Source: UBA1413 sp964395045
GTDB lineage: Bacteria; Bacteroidota; Bacteroidia; Bacteroidales; Prolixibacteraceae
Direction: 5' to 3'
Assembly (NCBI GenBank): GCA_964395045.1
Contig: CAYNBE010000164.1
Coordinates: 1 to 8,490, forward strand
DNA: 8,490 nt
The notes below the pieces were generated by a model. It was not told the DNA's origin. It searched no databases and saw only the letters and a list, made by a program, of their open reading frames with translations. This document shows positions 1 to 6,307 of this stretch, one piece after another. The translations under genes were made by a program, and so were the position numbers. Within the stretch, counting starts at the first letter, position 1. Each line of letters starts with the position of its first letter.

Positions 1-908
1 TAGTTCTTTTTTGATTTTTACCGGATCGCCTTTGCCGGAAAAAAGGCCTGCGGCATTGATACGGGCATTGAACGCCATTTTGTAGGGGGGGTGTATTTCC
101 GGACCCGGTAGTATGCTTCGGTAGCTTTTTCAGGTTCGCCGGTTTCACTGTATAGCTGTGCAAGGATATACTGGAGCCGTGCCTTTGTTTTTCCGGAAAA
201 TTTTTTCTTCAAACAAATATCCAGATATTTGATCGCTTCGGGATACTCTTTTTGTTTCAGGTACATGTCGGCTGTAGCCCGGGCCAGTTCACTTTCAAGC
301 CGTTTGGGAAACATCCGGTCTGATTGCATGGCCAGTACAATTTCCATTGCTTCGGAAAAACGGTCAAGTTGGCTATAACATCTTATCAGCCAAACCATTG
401 CGTCGAATCTGGTTTTTTCGTCCGGAAACTTCCGTAAAAGATATGAGAAATTTTCTGCGGCCGCACTGAAGTTGTGCTGATAATAATAAGCCTCACCAAT
501 AAGCAGATAACTGTCGTCAATCCAATTGTTAAATTCTTCTTTGCTGGCAAATTCCTGGTAACGACGTGTCCTGATTTTCTGGCGTTTCGGTTTTTTCGTG
601 ATGGAATGAACCTGGATCAGCTTGCTTGCTTTCAGGATGGCGTTGTCCATATCCGCACGGGCTACCCTGGCCGAAGCTGTGTAGTTTTCTTTGTAAATTG
701 GCAGCAATGTGGTAAAGTCATCATCAATATTCTGGTCGATTTTTGCGAGACCTGCCTTCAGGCTCTCTTTTCCGTTGAAATAGATGTTGTACCTGGATGT
801 GAGATTGTGATAAGCTCTGGTCGACGTGGTATTCTTTTCGGTGGTACAGCACTCGAAAATCCCCGCAAGCAGAAATATAAGCGGTATATGTAGTAATATT
901 CTCTTCAA
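1..908 (-). CDS. porW: PorW/SprE-type T9SS lipoprotein, N-terminal part, apparent frameshift, runs off left edge
   Basis: The product resembles the TPR-rich PorW/SprE lipoproteins needed for type IX secretion and gliding, which act in the periplasm next to the secretion machinery. After a hydrophobic leader (residues 1-19) and Cys20-Cys21 comes the family's opening block, with YHNLTSRYNIYFNGKESLKAG at about 33-53. Helical repeats of TPR type lie at about 134-167, 205-237 and 243-275. The uninterrupted frame stops at 18-20 after 296 residues, but its last 21 residues (from Thr276) look unlike the family. Adding one C to the C7 tract at 85-91 gives PPYKMAFNARIN and an open frame to base 1, which is what PorW proteins show there. 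I therefore call one broken or mis-sequenced gene that continues off the edge. The only usable start is TTG at 908-906: an in-frame stop lies at 932-930 and there is no ATG between. The lipobox is poor (Glu just before Cys20). The family call is firm; whether the gene is functional is not. Confidence 0.85.
85..91 (-). other. C7 homopolymer with probable one-base deletion in porW
   Basis: The minus strand reads AAATAC-A-C7-TACAAAATG. With seven C the frame goes from KYTPP into an unrelated tail and stops at 18-20. With eight C it reads KYTPPYKMAFNARIN and stays open for all 28 remaining codons to the window edge. Two in-frame G8 tracts in pgk (6982-6989 and 7454-7461) show that runs of eight occur in this DNA. 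The change may be a sequencing error, a fixed mutation or slippage-based switching; the sequence alone cannot tell which. Confidence 0.8.
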
Positions 909-947
909 GGAAGGTTGTCTCGATTTATTTTAAACTCAATAGTGTGA

Positions 948-967
948 CAATTATTGTATGATAATTG
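948..967. repeat. 7-bp perfect inverted repeat upstream of porW
   Basis: CAATTAT (948-954) and ATAATTG (961-967) are perfect inverted arms around the 6-base spacer TGTATG, 40-59 bases ahead of the porW start. The site is AT-rich and has no T tract, so an operator or chance palindrome is likelier than a terminator. No good TAnnTTTG promoter was found in this gap; the nearest matches have one mismatch. Confidence 0.3.
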
Positions 968-970
968 ATG

Positions 971-996
971 AAAAACCCCGCCCGTCTTGCACGGAC
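971..996 (-). terminator. Candidate intrinsic terminator after the mrp transcript
   Basis: Read on the minus strand, GTCCGT-GCAAG-ACGGGC forms a 6-bp stem (one G-T pair) with a 5-base loop, followed by GGGG and TTTTT. It lies about 125 bases past the mrp stop and 63 bases before the porW start, in the right place to separate the two transcripts. The stem is short and does not abut the T run directly, so this is a moderate candidate. Confidence 0.35.
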
Positions 997-1120
997 AAAA
1001 ATGCAATATTACAAAATGAAAGGCATATTTCTGCAGGGATATTCTATTGTACAAACGGAATACTTTATGTGGTCATGATGGTCAAGACTCACCGATTTAG
1101 GACGAGTTCCCCGTGAGCCT

Positions 1121-2245
1121 CTATTTTCTGGTTATTATCACTTTTTGGGTAGGTTTAAAATTCGAATTCCGTACAGTGATCTGCCCGATTACCCTGGATG
1201 CCAGTTCTGCAAAAGCCTTTCCTGTCATTGTTTCGGGATCGGCTGCTGCAGGCATACCTTTGTCTCCTCCTTCACATATCCCCTGAACGATGGGGATTTC
1301 TCCAAGCAATACGAGCCCCATCTTTTCGGCAAGTTTTTTTCCTCCCTCTTTTCCGAAAATATAATATTTGTTTTCGGGAAGTTCGGCTGGTGTGAACCAT
1401 GACATGTTTTCAACAATTCCCAGTACTGGTACATTTACAGAATTACTCCGGAACATGTTTACACCCTTGATTACATCGGCAAGGGCTACTTCCTGGGGAG
1501 TGGTGACAATAATGGCGGCTGTGACTGCCACCGTCTGAACCAGCGTGAGGTGGATATCGGAAGTCCCCGGGGGAAGATCGACCAGGAGATAATCCAGTTT
1601 TCCCCAGTCACCATCAATGATCAGCTGTTTCAATGCATTGGAAGCCATGGGGCCTCTCCAGACCAGTGCATTGCCGGGATCAACGAAGAAACCCATTGAC
1701 AGCATTTTGACACCGAATTTTTCGACAGGTACAATCATCTGATGGTTCCCGTCGTACCGGCTTACCGGTCGAGTTCCTTCGACCCCGAACATTTTCGGAA
1801 TCGAGGGTCCGAAAATATCGGCGTCGATCAAACCTGTTAAAAAACCGGCATTTGCAAGTGCAATGGCAAGGTTCACCGCTACTGTTGATTTACCCACTCC
1901 ACCTTTGCCTGAGGCCACAGCAATGATATTCCTGACTTCCGGCAAGAGCGGCCTTTCCATTTCATGCCTGTACTTGACCGTTATGTTTCCTCTGATCCCG
2001 GTATCAGGCCCGAAACCTCTCAGAATTGCCTCTTCGCACGAGGCTACCAATACTGAAACGGCTGGTTCACCTGGTTGGTCAAAAACCAGGGAAAAACTGA
2101 TATTTCTGCCTGTAATCCTGATTTCCTGCACCATGTCCAACCCGACAATGTCCTTGTTGATTCCCGGAAAACGGACAGTCCGCAGGATTTCTTTAACATT
2201 CCCGGGCAGGATGATTTTCCCCTGAAATTTATTCAAATGATTCAT
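1121..2245 (-). CDS. mrp: Mrp/ApbC/NBP35-family P-loop ATPase with N-terminal MIP18 domain
   Basis: A cytoplasmic ATPase of the Mrp family, whose members carry Fe-S clusters or otherwise support metal-centre assembly. Residues about 7-75 are a MIP18 (DUF59) domain, with ILRTVRFPGINKDIVGL. The ATPase domain has the deviant Walker A GKGGVGKST at 113-121, DADIFGPSIPKM at 141-152 and DLPPGTSD at 223-230. The length, 374 residues, is normal for the two-domain bacterial form. The CxxC pair that usually bridges a [4Fe-4S] cluster across the dimer is missing: after VENMSWF the sequence is TPAELPENKYYIFG, and the only cysteines are Cys70 and Cys324. From memory this variant is common in Bacteroidota Mrp proteins. 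The ATG start overlaps the preceding alkyltransferase-like gene by 17 bases, so the two are probably translated from one mRNA. The assignment is sure; the cargo is not. Confidence 0.95.
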   Translation of the reverse strand: MNHLNKFQGKIILPGNVKEILRTVRFPGINKDIVGLDMVQEIRITGRNISFSLVFDQPGEPAVSVLVASCEEAILRGFGPDTGIRGNITVKYRHEMERPLLPEVRNIIAVASGKGGVGKSTVAVNLAIALANAGFLTGLIDADIFGPSIPKMFGVEGTRPVSRYDGNHQMIVPVEKFGVKMLSMGFFVDPGNALVWRGPMASNALKQLIIDGDWGKLDYLLVDLPPGTSDIHLTLVQTVAVTAAIIVTTPQEVALADVIKGVNMFRSNSVNVPVLGIVENMSWFTPAELPENKYYIFGKEGGKKLAEKMGLVLLGEIPIVQGICEGGDKGMPAAADPETMTGKAFAELASRVIGQITVRNSNFKPTQKVIITRK

Positions 2246-2588
2246 CTTGATTTATATTATTGAATCCCAGTTCTTTTATGGGATTCCAGAATTTTTCTCC
2301 AAAATCCAGCACCATGTCGTTTTCTATTCTGTGCCCTTCGTTTTCAAGTAGTTCCTGCATGGTTTCGGGGGTCAGAAAATGGTGTTTCCCGGTGAGGAGA
2401 CCATTCCTGTTCACAACCCGGTGTGCAGGCACCCAATCGTCCTGACTGTGTGAGGCATTCATTGCCCACCCCACCATTCTTGCAGCTCCGGGCGCCCCAA
2501 GAAAGGAAGCAATGGCACCGTATGAAGTAACCCTTCCCGGAGGTATCTGCCTGACTACTTTATAGACCCTTGTGAAAAAGTCATCCAT
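2229..2588 (-). CDS. Alkyltransferase-like protein (ATL), MGMT fold with PAHR in place of PCHR
   Basis: The product has the DNA-binding domain of O6-alkylguanine-DNA alkyltransferases but cannot transfer alkyl groups, because the acceptor cysteine of PCHR is alanine (Pro54-Ala55-His56-Arg57 in VPAHRVVN). Such ATL proteins bind and flip O6-alkylguanine and hand the lesion to nucleotide excision repair. Other family features are present: IPPGRVTSYGAIA at 15-27 with the base-flipping tyrosine (Tyr23), AARMVGWAM at 35-43 with the intercalating arginine (Arg37), and GLLTGKHHF at 63-71. There is no separate N-terminal MGMT domain; at 119 residues the length is typical, slightly long at the C-terminus. 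The ATG overlaps the trmB end by 8 bases (ATGGATGA), and the gene's own end overlaps mrp. No tRNA or Fe-S role follows from the sequence, so co-expression with trmB may simply reflect operon packing. Confidence 0.92.
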   Translation of the reverse strand: MDDFFTRVYKVVRQIPPGRVTSYGAIASFLGAPGAARMVGWAMNASHSQDDWVPAHRVVNRNGLLTGKHHFLTPETMQELLENEGHRIENDMVLDFGEKFWNPIKELGFNNINQDESFE

Positions 2589-3342
2589 CTTTCAGGTTGC
2601 TGCGGGCACTTCGTCCAAAACTCCGGTAGCCGTCGGTTTTAAAATGGCCAACCGGTTCAGCTAAATCCCTGTCATGCTGAGGAATAAAAGCAAGATACTT
2701 AATGGGTATTCCCCTTTCAAGCCATTGTTTTTCATAACAGGTGATGATCTCTTTTTCCAATTCCAATCCCTGAATTTCAGAGGCATACAAATCATCGGTC
2801 TGACACGTGATTTCAAAACCGTTTAGGTTCACAACAGCCAATGTATAAGAATAAAGGAACATGGAATCGGTTTTTAAATGAATTTTTCCGCCCCTTTTCA
2901 GAAATTTCAGGTAAATGTTCAGAAAGTTGGTAGAGGTCAGCCGTTTGCTTACTTTTTTTGGTTGCGGATCAGGAAATGTCAGCCAAATCTCATCAATTTC
3001 CCCTCTGGTGAACAAATAAGCTGTATTTTCGATCCTTGTGCGGACAAAGGCTGCATTTTTCACTCCCTTATCAATGGCTTCCTTTGCTCCCGAATAGATT
3101 CTGGCTCCCTTGATATCGATCCCGATATAGTTCCTGTCCGGAAATTTTGCGGCAAGCTGAACAGTGTATTCTCCTTTTCCACAACCCAGCTCTACAACAA
3201 CAGGAGCTTCATTTTGAAAGAATGAGTTGGCCCAGTTCCCTTTCAGTGCGAAAGGTTGATTGCGTATTTCAGTGAAAGATGGCTGGTAAACATTTTCAAA
3301 ATGTGCCATCTCGGCAAACTTAGCCAGTTTGTTTTTTCCCAC
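2581..3342 (-). CDS. trmB: tRNA (guanine-N7-)-methyltransferase, m7G46
   Basis: TrmB transfers a methyl group from S-adenosylmethionine to N7 of G46 in the tRNA variable loop, in the cytoplasm. The Rossmann motif I is VVELGCGKGEYT at 49-60, Asp76 in YIGIDIKGAR is the likely ribose-binding acid, and the family signature IWLTFPDPQPKK lies at 119-130 with RLTSTNFL just after. KTDS at 157-160 and the TCYEKQWLERGIPIKYL block at 201-217 complete the pattern. At 253 residues it is slightly long, with a basic tail rich in Arg and Ser. The start is GTG (3342-3340). I prefer it because MGKNKL is the usual N-terminus of Bacteroidota TrmB as I recall it; the next ATG (Met12) would cut that block off. The gene begins 11 bases after the gldH stop and overlaps the next gene by 8 bases. 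Confidence 0.96.
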   Translation of the reverse strand: MGKNKLAKFAEMAHFENVYQPSFTEIRNQPFALKGNWANSFFQNEAPVVVELGCGKGEYTVQLAAKFPDRNYIGIDIKGARIYSGAKEAIDKGVKNAAFVRTRIENTAYLFTRGEIDEIWLTFPDPQPKKVSKRLTSTNFLNIYLKFLKRGGKIHLKTDSMFLYSYTLAVVNLNGFEITCQTDDLYASEIQGLELEKEIITCYEKQWLERGIPIKYLAFIPQHDRDLAEPVGHFKTDGYRSFGRSARSNLKDG

Positions 3343-3353
3343 CTTATAAAAAG

Positions 3354-3827
3354 TTAATGAACTTTCTCGATCCTGATCCCAAGATCCCTGATGCCTTTCA
3401 GCTCTTTTGGCCGCATTCCGTGCCTGATCGCAACGTTATACCGGCCCGATTCCGGAAAGTAAACATTTCTCCGGTAAATAAAACGGTTGTCATAAACACC
3501 GCTGAATCCTTTACCCAGCCATTTACCGGAGGGGTCGGCCAGGATAACCTGGGTCGTATCGGTTACCGATACACCTCCTGGTGACTGAATGGTCACAAAT
3601 AACCACAGGTTGCTGAATTCATATTTCCGGTCGTTTCTGATATTGAAGTAGATATTGTGATTGTCACTCTTCCTGCCGACCAGGAATGAAAAACGAAGCA
3701 GTGAATCCGCATCCCATGTGGCATCATGAATGGTCCGGTAATCGTCAAAGACCCTGTTTGAATCGCATGATGCAATCAGCAGCACGAACACGATCACCGG
3801 CAGAACCCAAAACAGTATGTGCTTCAT
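3354..3827 (-). CDS. gldH: Gliding motility lipoprotein GldH
   Basis: GldH is a Bacteroidota lipoprotein required for gliding in Flavobacterium and associated with type IX secretion; it is also kept by many non-gliding members. Residues 1-20 are a signal peptide ending in the lipobox IASC, so Cys21 should be lipidated. The remaining 136 residues are exported and follow the family: YFNIRNDRKYEFSNLWLFV at about 60-78, then DTTQVILADPSGKWLGKG, YDNRFIYRR and RHGMRPKELKGIRDLGIRIEK at the end. The length of 157 residues is normal. The start codon overlaps the ricT stop (ATGA, 3827-3824) and no Shine-Dalgarno sequence precedes it, so translation probably depends on ricT. The gene fixes the phylum and links the otherwise housekeeping cluster to envelope secretion. 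Confidence 0.93.
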   Translation of the reverse strand: MKHILFWVLPVIVFVLLIASCDSNRVFDDYRTIHDATWDADSLLRFSFLVGRKSDNHNIYFNIRNDRKYEFSNLWLFVTIQSPGGVSVTDTTQVILADPSGKWLGKGFSGVYDNRFIYRRNVYFPESGRYNVAIRHGMRPKELKGIRDLGIRIEKVH

Positions 3828-4951
3828 CGCTGATTTCTGTGAATATTTTGCCTTCTGGCATTCTTCTTCTTTCTACGCGAAGTGTCGGGTTTGTCAAAAC
3901 GGTTGATACTTTCCTGGCCGGCCATGTTCTGAAACGTCTCCTTACCGTCCTGAACTTTTTCATTCCCCTCTGAAACCAGTTTTTCGGGACGTTTCCCCGT
4001 ACTGTTCAAATGCTGGATTTCCTTCACCCTGCTCACCGGGATGGGTATCAGACTGGTTGAAAACTCGTTGTTTTGAGCCGAATACCAGTATTTCCCACCC
4101 AGAATATCGGCTTTCTGGAAAATGTACCTCGTTTTTTCGGTATCCAGCGGGATATGAGTAGGAGGAAAATCTCTCTGGGCATCGAGATAGGTATCCACTT
4201 CAAAATTAAGACAGCATTTCAGTTTTCCGCATTGACCGGCCAACTTCTGGGGATTCATTGACAAATCCTGGTAACGTGCTGAATTGGTTGAAACAGAAAT
4301 AAAACTTCCGATCCATGTTGAACAGCACAATTCACGCCCGCAGGGTCCGATTCCGCCAATTCGCCCGGCTTCCTGGCGTGCACCGATCTGTTTCATTTCG
4401 ATGCGGATGTGAAATTCTTCGGCAAGGATTTTAATCAGTTGCCTGAAATCAACCCTTTCGTCGGCGATGTAGTAAAAGATAGCCTTAGTTTTATCACCCT
4501 GGTACTCCACATCTCCGATCTTCATTTTTAATTGCAGATCTGAAGCGATCTGCCGTGATTTGATCATGGTGGGATGTTCGAGCATGATGGCTTCTCTCCA
4601 TTTCTCAATATCAACCGGTTTGGCCTTTCGGTACACTTTGCGGAACTCACCATTGATGAGCGACGCTTTGTGTTTTTTCATCTGCTCCAGTACCAAGTCA
4701 CCCGTCAGAGAAACCACTCCGATGTCGTGCCCCGGATTTGCTTCCACTGCAACAATATCTCCCGGGGTCAGTTTCAGGTCATTGACATTTCTGAAATAAT
4801 CCTTCCGGGTGTTTTTGAACCTGACTTCAATGAGTTGGTTTGGGTTTGCTATGTTTTTAATGTCCGAAAGCCAGTCGGTTGTACCCAGCTTAAAGCACGA
4901 ACCCACGCGACTCTGGCAAATGCCTCTTTCCAATGTATCTTTGTTCTCCAT
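3824..4951 (-). CDS. ricT: RicT/PSP1-domain protein with conserved Fe-S type cysteines and basic C-terminal tail
   Basis: This is a homologue of B. subtilis RicT (YaaT), which with RicA and RicF forms a complex carrying [4Fe-4S] clusters that steers RNase Y mRNA processing. The PSP1 region spans roughly residues 40-255. Two cysteine groups stand out: IGPCGRELCC (Cys204, Cys209, Cys210) and GQCGKLKCC (Cys241, Cys246, Cys247). This spacing matches the cluster-ligating cysteines of RicT as I remember them. Two further cysteines lie near the N-terminus (Cys12, Cys19). Residues about 315-375 are a polar, probably disordered tail ending in a basic patch with SRRKKKNARR, absent from the shorter Bacillus protein and possibly RNA-binding. 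The ATG at 4951 has AGGAG 11 bases upstream. holB lies upstream as in B. subtilis, and gldH overlaps its end by 4 bases. The family is certain; its role in Bacteroidota is inferred. Confidence 0.93.
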   Translation of the reverse strand: MENKDTLERGICQSRVGSCFKLGTTDWLSDIKNIANPNQLIEVRFKNTRKDYFRNVNDLKLTPGDIVAVEANPGHDIGVVSLTGDLVLEQMKKHKASLINGEFRKVYRKAKPVDIEKWREAIMLEHPTMIKSRQIASDLQLKMKIGDVEYQGDKTKAIFYYIADERVDFRQLIKILAEEFHIRIEMKQIGARQEAGRIGGIGPCGRELCCSTWIGSFISVSTNSARYQDLSMNPQKLAGQCGKLKCCLNFEVDTYLDAQRDFPPTHIPLDTEKTRYIFQKADILGGKYWYSAQNNEFSTSLIPIPVSRVKEIQHLNSTGKRPEKLVSEGNEKVQDGKETFQNMAGQESINRFDKPDTSRRKKKNARRQNIHRNQR

Positions 4952-4962
4952 AATATGTGTGG

Positions 4963-4997
4963 CTCCTGCGTGAATTCATCAATGCCATTGGCAGGAG
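4963..4997 (-). promoter_or_regulatory. Hairpin in the ricT leader that buries its Shine-Dalgarno site
   Basis: On the minus strand CTCCTGC (4997-4991) pairs perfectly with GCAGGAG (4969-4963). A nested CAATG-G-CATTG palindrome sits inside the 21-base loop. The 3' arm contains AGGAG, the only Shine-Dalgarno-like sequence before ricT, 11 bases from its ATG. If a transcript starts at the promoter candidate at 5009-5016, the hairpin is almost at its 5' end, where it could stabilise the mRNA or limit ricT translation. Confidence 0.4.
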
Positions 4998-5008
4998 TTT
5001 TAGAAGTG

Positions 5009-5016
5009 CAAAATTA
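5009..5016 (-). promoter_or_regulatory. Candidate -7 promoter element for the ricT operon
   Basis: TAATTTTG on the minus strand fits the Bacteroidota -7 consensus TAnnTTTG. Initiation would fall near 5003, about 50 bases ahead of ricT. No clear TTG -33 element is seen at the expected 19-21 base spacing, and the surroundings are AT-rich, so a chance match is possible. The 158-base gap between holB and ricT, the only sizeable gap inside the cluster, makes an internal promoter reasonable. Confidence 0.35.
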
Positions 5017-5109
5017 ATAATAAACTGATGTAAACCGATATCTTACAGGGAAATCAGGTACTATCGGGAAGAAGGCACCTTCACAACTGCTTTTGATTTT
5101 CCGGTTTGT

Positions 5110-6234
5110 TCATTTTTTGATCAGTCTGACGACTTTTAAAAAAGTATCGGTAAAAATGACCCGGTTGTTACCGTTCATGGAAATATCCCTGTACCCTTCC
5201 TCAAAAAGCCGGTTAAGGGGGATGATATTTCTTTCGTTGATATAAGGTGCGAATTTAACACCCCATTCCTTTTCTTCTCTCGACAGGTAAACAAGCGAAG
5301 GTTTATTCAGGTTCATCATAAAATAATCGCGCAGAAGCTCCAGTGCATACAAAAAGAATTCCTTCTGCTTTTCGCGTCCAAGGGAAGCCATCTCCAGGGC
5401 ACCTGCCAGAAGTTCGGGTATTTTTCCCGTGAAGGCATGTCGCATCATTTTCTGGAAATTATTAAAATAGAATTTTTTATCTTCTCCGGGATTGGCAAAT
5501 TCAAGTGCTTTGATAAAATTCCCTCCCGACCGGTGTACCATCATTGCCAGTGTTTCCGGGTCGTATCTGCCTTCTTTCTGAAGTGCATCCTGCAAGTCAG
5601 CAGGATCGATCCTTTGTATCCTGATAATCTGGGTTCTCGACCGGATGGTTTCCAAAATGTTTTCTTCGTTTTCCGTAACAAGCAGAAACAGCGTTTTGGA
5701 GGGAGGTTCCTCAATCATTTTCAGCAACTTGTTTGCGCAATGCGGATTCATCTTTTCAGGCATCCAAACGATCATCACCTTAAATTCCGACTCCGAAGAT
5801 TTGATGCTGAGTTTTCGGATGATCGACTTGCTCTCGCTGGCGTAGATAGTTGCCTGGCTGTTTTCCACCTCAATAAAATCCAACCATTGATTCAGCCCGA
5901 AGTAGGGCGATTTCAGCACCATCTCCCTCCATTGTTTAAGAAATTCGTCAGAAGAGGTATCCTCGTTTTTCTTTTGTTTGTATATTGGAAAAACAAAATG
6001 AAGATCGGGGTGGATCAGTTTTGAATATTTATGGCAGGAAGGACATACTCCGCAACTATCTTCAGCCAAACGGTTCTGGCATGAAATATATTGAGCGTAA
6101 GCGATGGCAAGTCCCAGTTTGCCTGTACCCTCAGGCCCCGAGAACAGTTGTGCGTGACTGATCCTTTCTTCACGCACCGATCTGATCAGCCTTTCTTTCA
6201 CTTTTGTCTGCCCGATGATATCGCTGAAAAACAT
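5110..6234 (-). CDS. holB: DNA polymerase III delta-prime subunit (clamp loader)
   Basis: HolB is the delta-prime subunit of the replicative clamp loader, an AAA+ fold protein that works with DnaX and delta to place the sliding clamp on DNA. Counting from the start chosen here, FFSDIIGQTKVKERL opens the protein, a P-loop-like SGPEGTGKL lies at 32-40 (Leu instead of Thr/Ser after the lysine), and the zinc module has Cys52, Cys61, Cys64 and Cys67 in the usual CX8CX2CX2C spacing. KLLKMIEEPP is at 169-178. The arginine motif reads Ser199-Arg200-Thr201, where many relatives have SRC. I chose ATG 6234 (374 residues) over ATG 6261 because AAGGAA lies 6 bases upstream and FFSDIIGQ is the conserved N-terminus. 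The first nine residues of the longer version match nothing typical and lie next to the promoter candidate at 6270-6277. ricT follows 158 bases downstream. Confidence 0.93.
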   Translation of the reverse strand: MFFSDIIGQTKVKERLIRSVREERISHAQLFSGPEGTGKLGLAIAYAQYISCQNRLAEDSCGVCPSCHKYSKLIHPDLHFVFPIYKQKKNEDTSSDEFLKQWREMVLKSPYFGLNQWLDFIEVENSQATIYASESKSIIRKLSIKSSESEFKVMIVWMPEKMNPHCANKLLKMIEEPPSKTLFLLVTENEENILETIRSRTQIIRIQRIDPADLQDALQKEGRYDPETLAMMVHRSGGNFIKALEFANPGEDKKFYFNNFQKMMRHAFTGKIPELLAGALEMASLGREKQKEFFLYALELLRDYFMMNLNKPSLVYLSREEKEWGVKFAPYINERNIIPLNRLFEEGYRDISMNGNNRVIFTDTFLKVVRLIKK

Positions 6235-6240
6235 TTTAAA

Positions 6241-6246
6241 TTCCTT
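6241..6246 (-). promoter_or_regulatory. Ribosome binding site that decides the holB start
   Basis: AAGGAA on the minus strand ends 6 bases before the ATG at 6234-6232. It lies inside the extra codons of the longer open frame, so it supports the shorter start over the in-frame ATG at 6261. Confidence 0.65.
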
Positions 6247-6269
6247 TTTATTCCAAAACACAGGTTTGC

Positions 6270-6277
6270 CAAAAATA
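6270..6277 (-). promoter_or_regulatory. Candidate -7 promoter element for holB
   Basis: TATTTTTG on the minus strand fits TAnnTTTG. Initiation would fall near 6264, leaving a leader of about 30 bases to the ATG at 6234, with the AAGGAA site correctly inside it. There is no obvious TTG at -33. Confidence 0.45.
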
Positions 6278-6307
6278 AAAAGATTCCCCCGAAATAATCA
6301 GGTTATT

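Noticed and set aside
474..893. Plus-strand open frame of 139 codons opposite porW
   Set aside because: It lies wholly antisense to the recognisable PorW coding region and shows no domain or start signal.
1088..1117. CTCAC/GTGAG inverted repeat just after the mrp stop, considered as its terminator
   Set aside because: The stem is only 5 bp around a 20-base loop and no T tract follows; the structure at 971-996 is a better candidate.
5071..5082. GAAGG/CCTTC palindrome downstream of the holB stop, considered as a terminator
   Set aside because: The arms are separated by only two bases, leaving a 4-bp stem at most, and there is no T run after it.
5437..6024. Plus-strand open frame of 195 codons opposite holB
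   Set aside because: It is antisense to a gene whose full set of family motifs is visible, has no ribosome site, and its sequence is Cys/Phe/His-rich in the way antisense shadows usually are.
6235..6261. N-terminal extension of holB from ATG 6261
   Set aside because: The extra nine codons contain the AAGGAA site for the ATG at 6234, match no conserved HolB N-terminus, and begin almost at the predicted transcription start.
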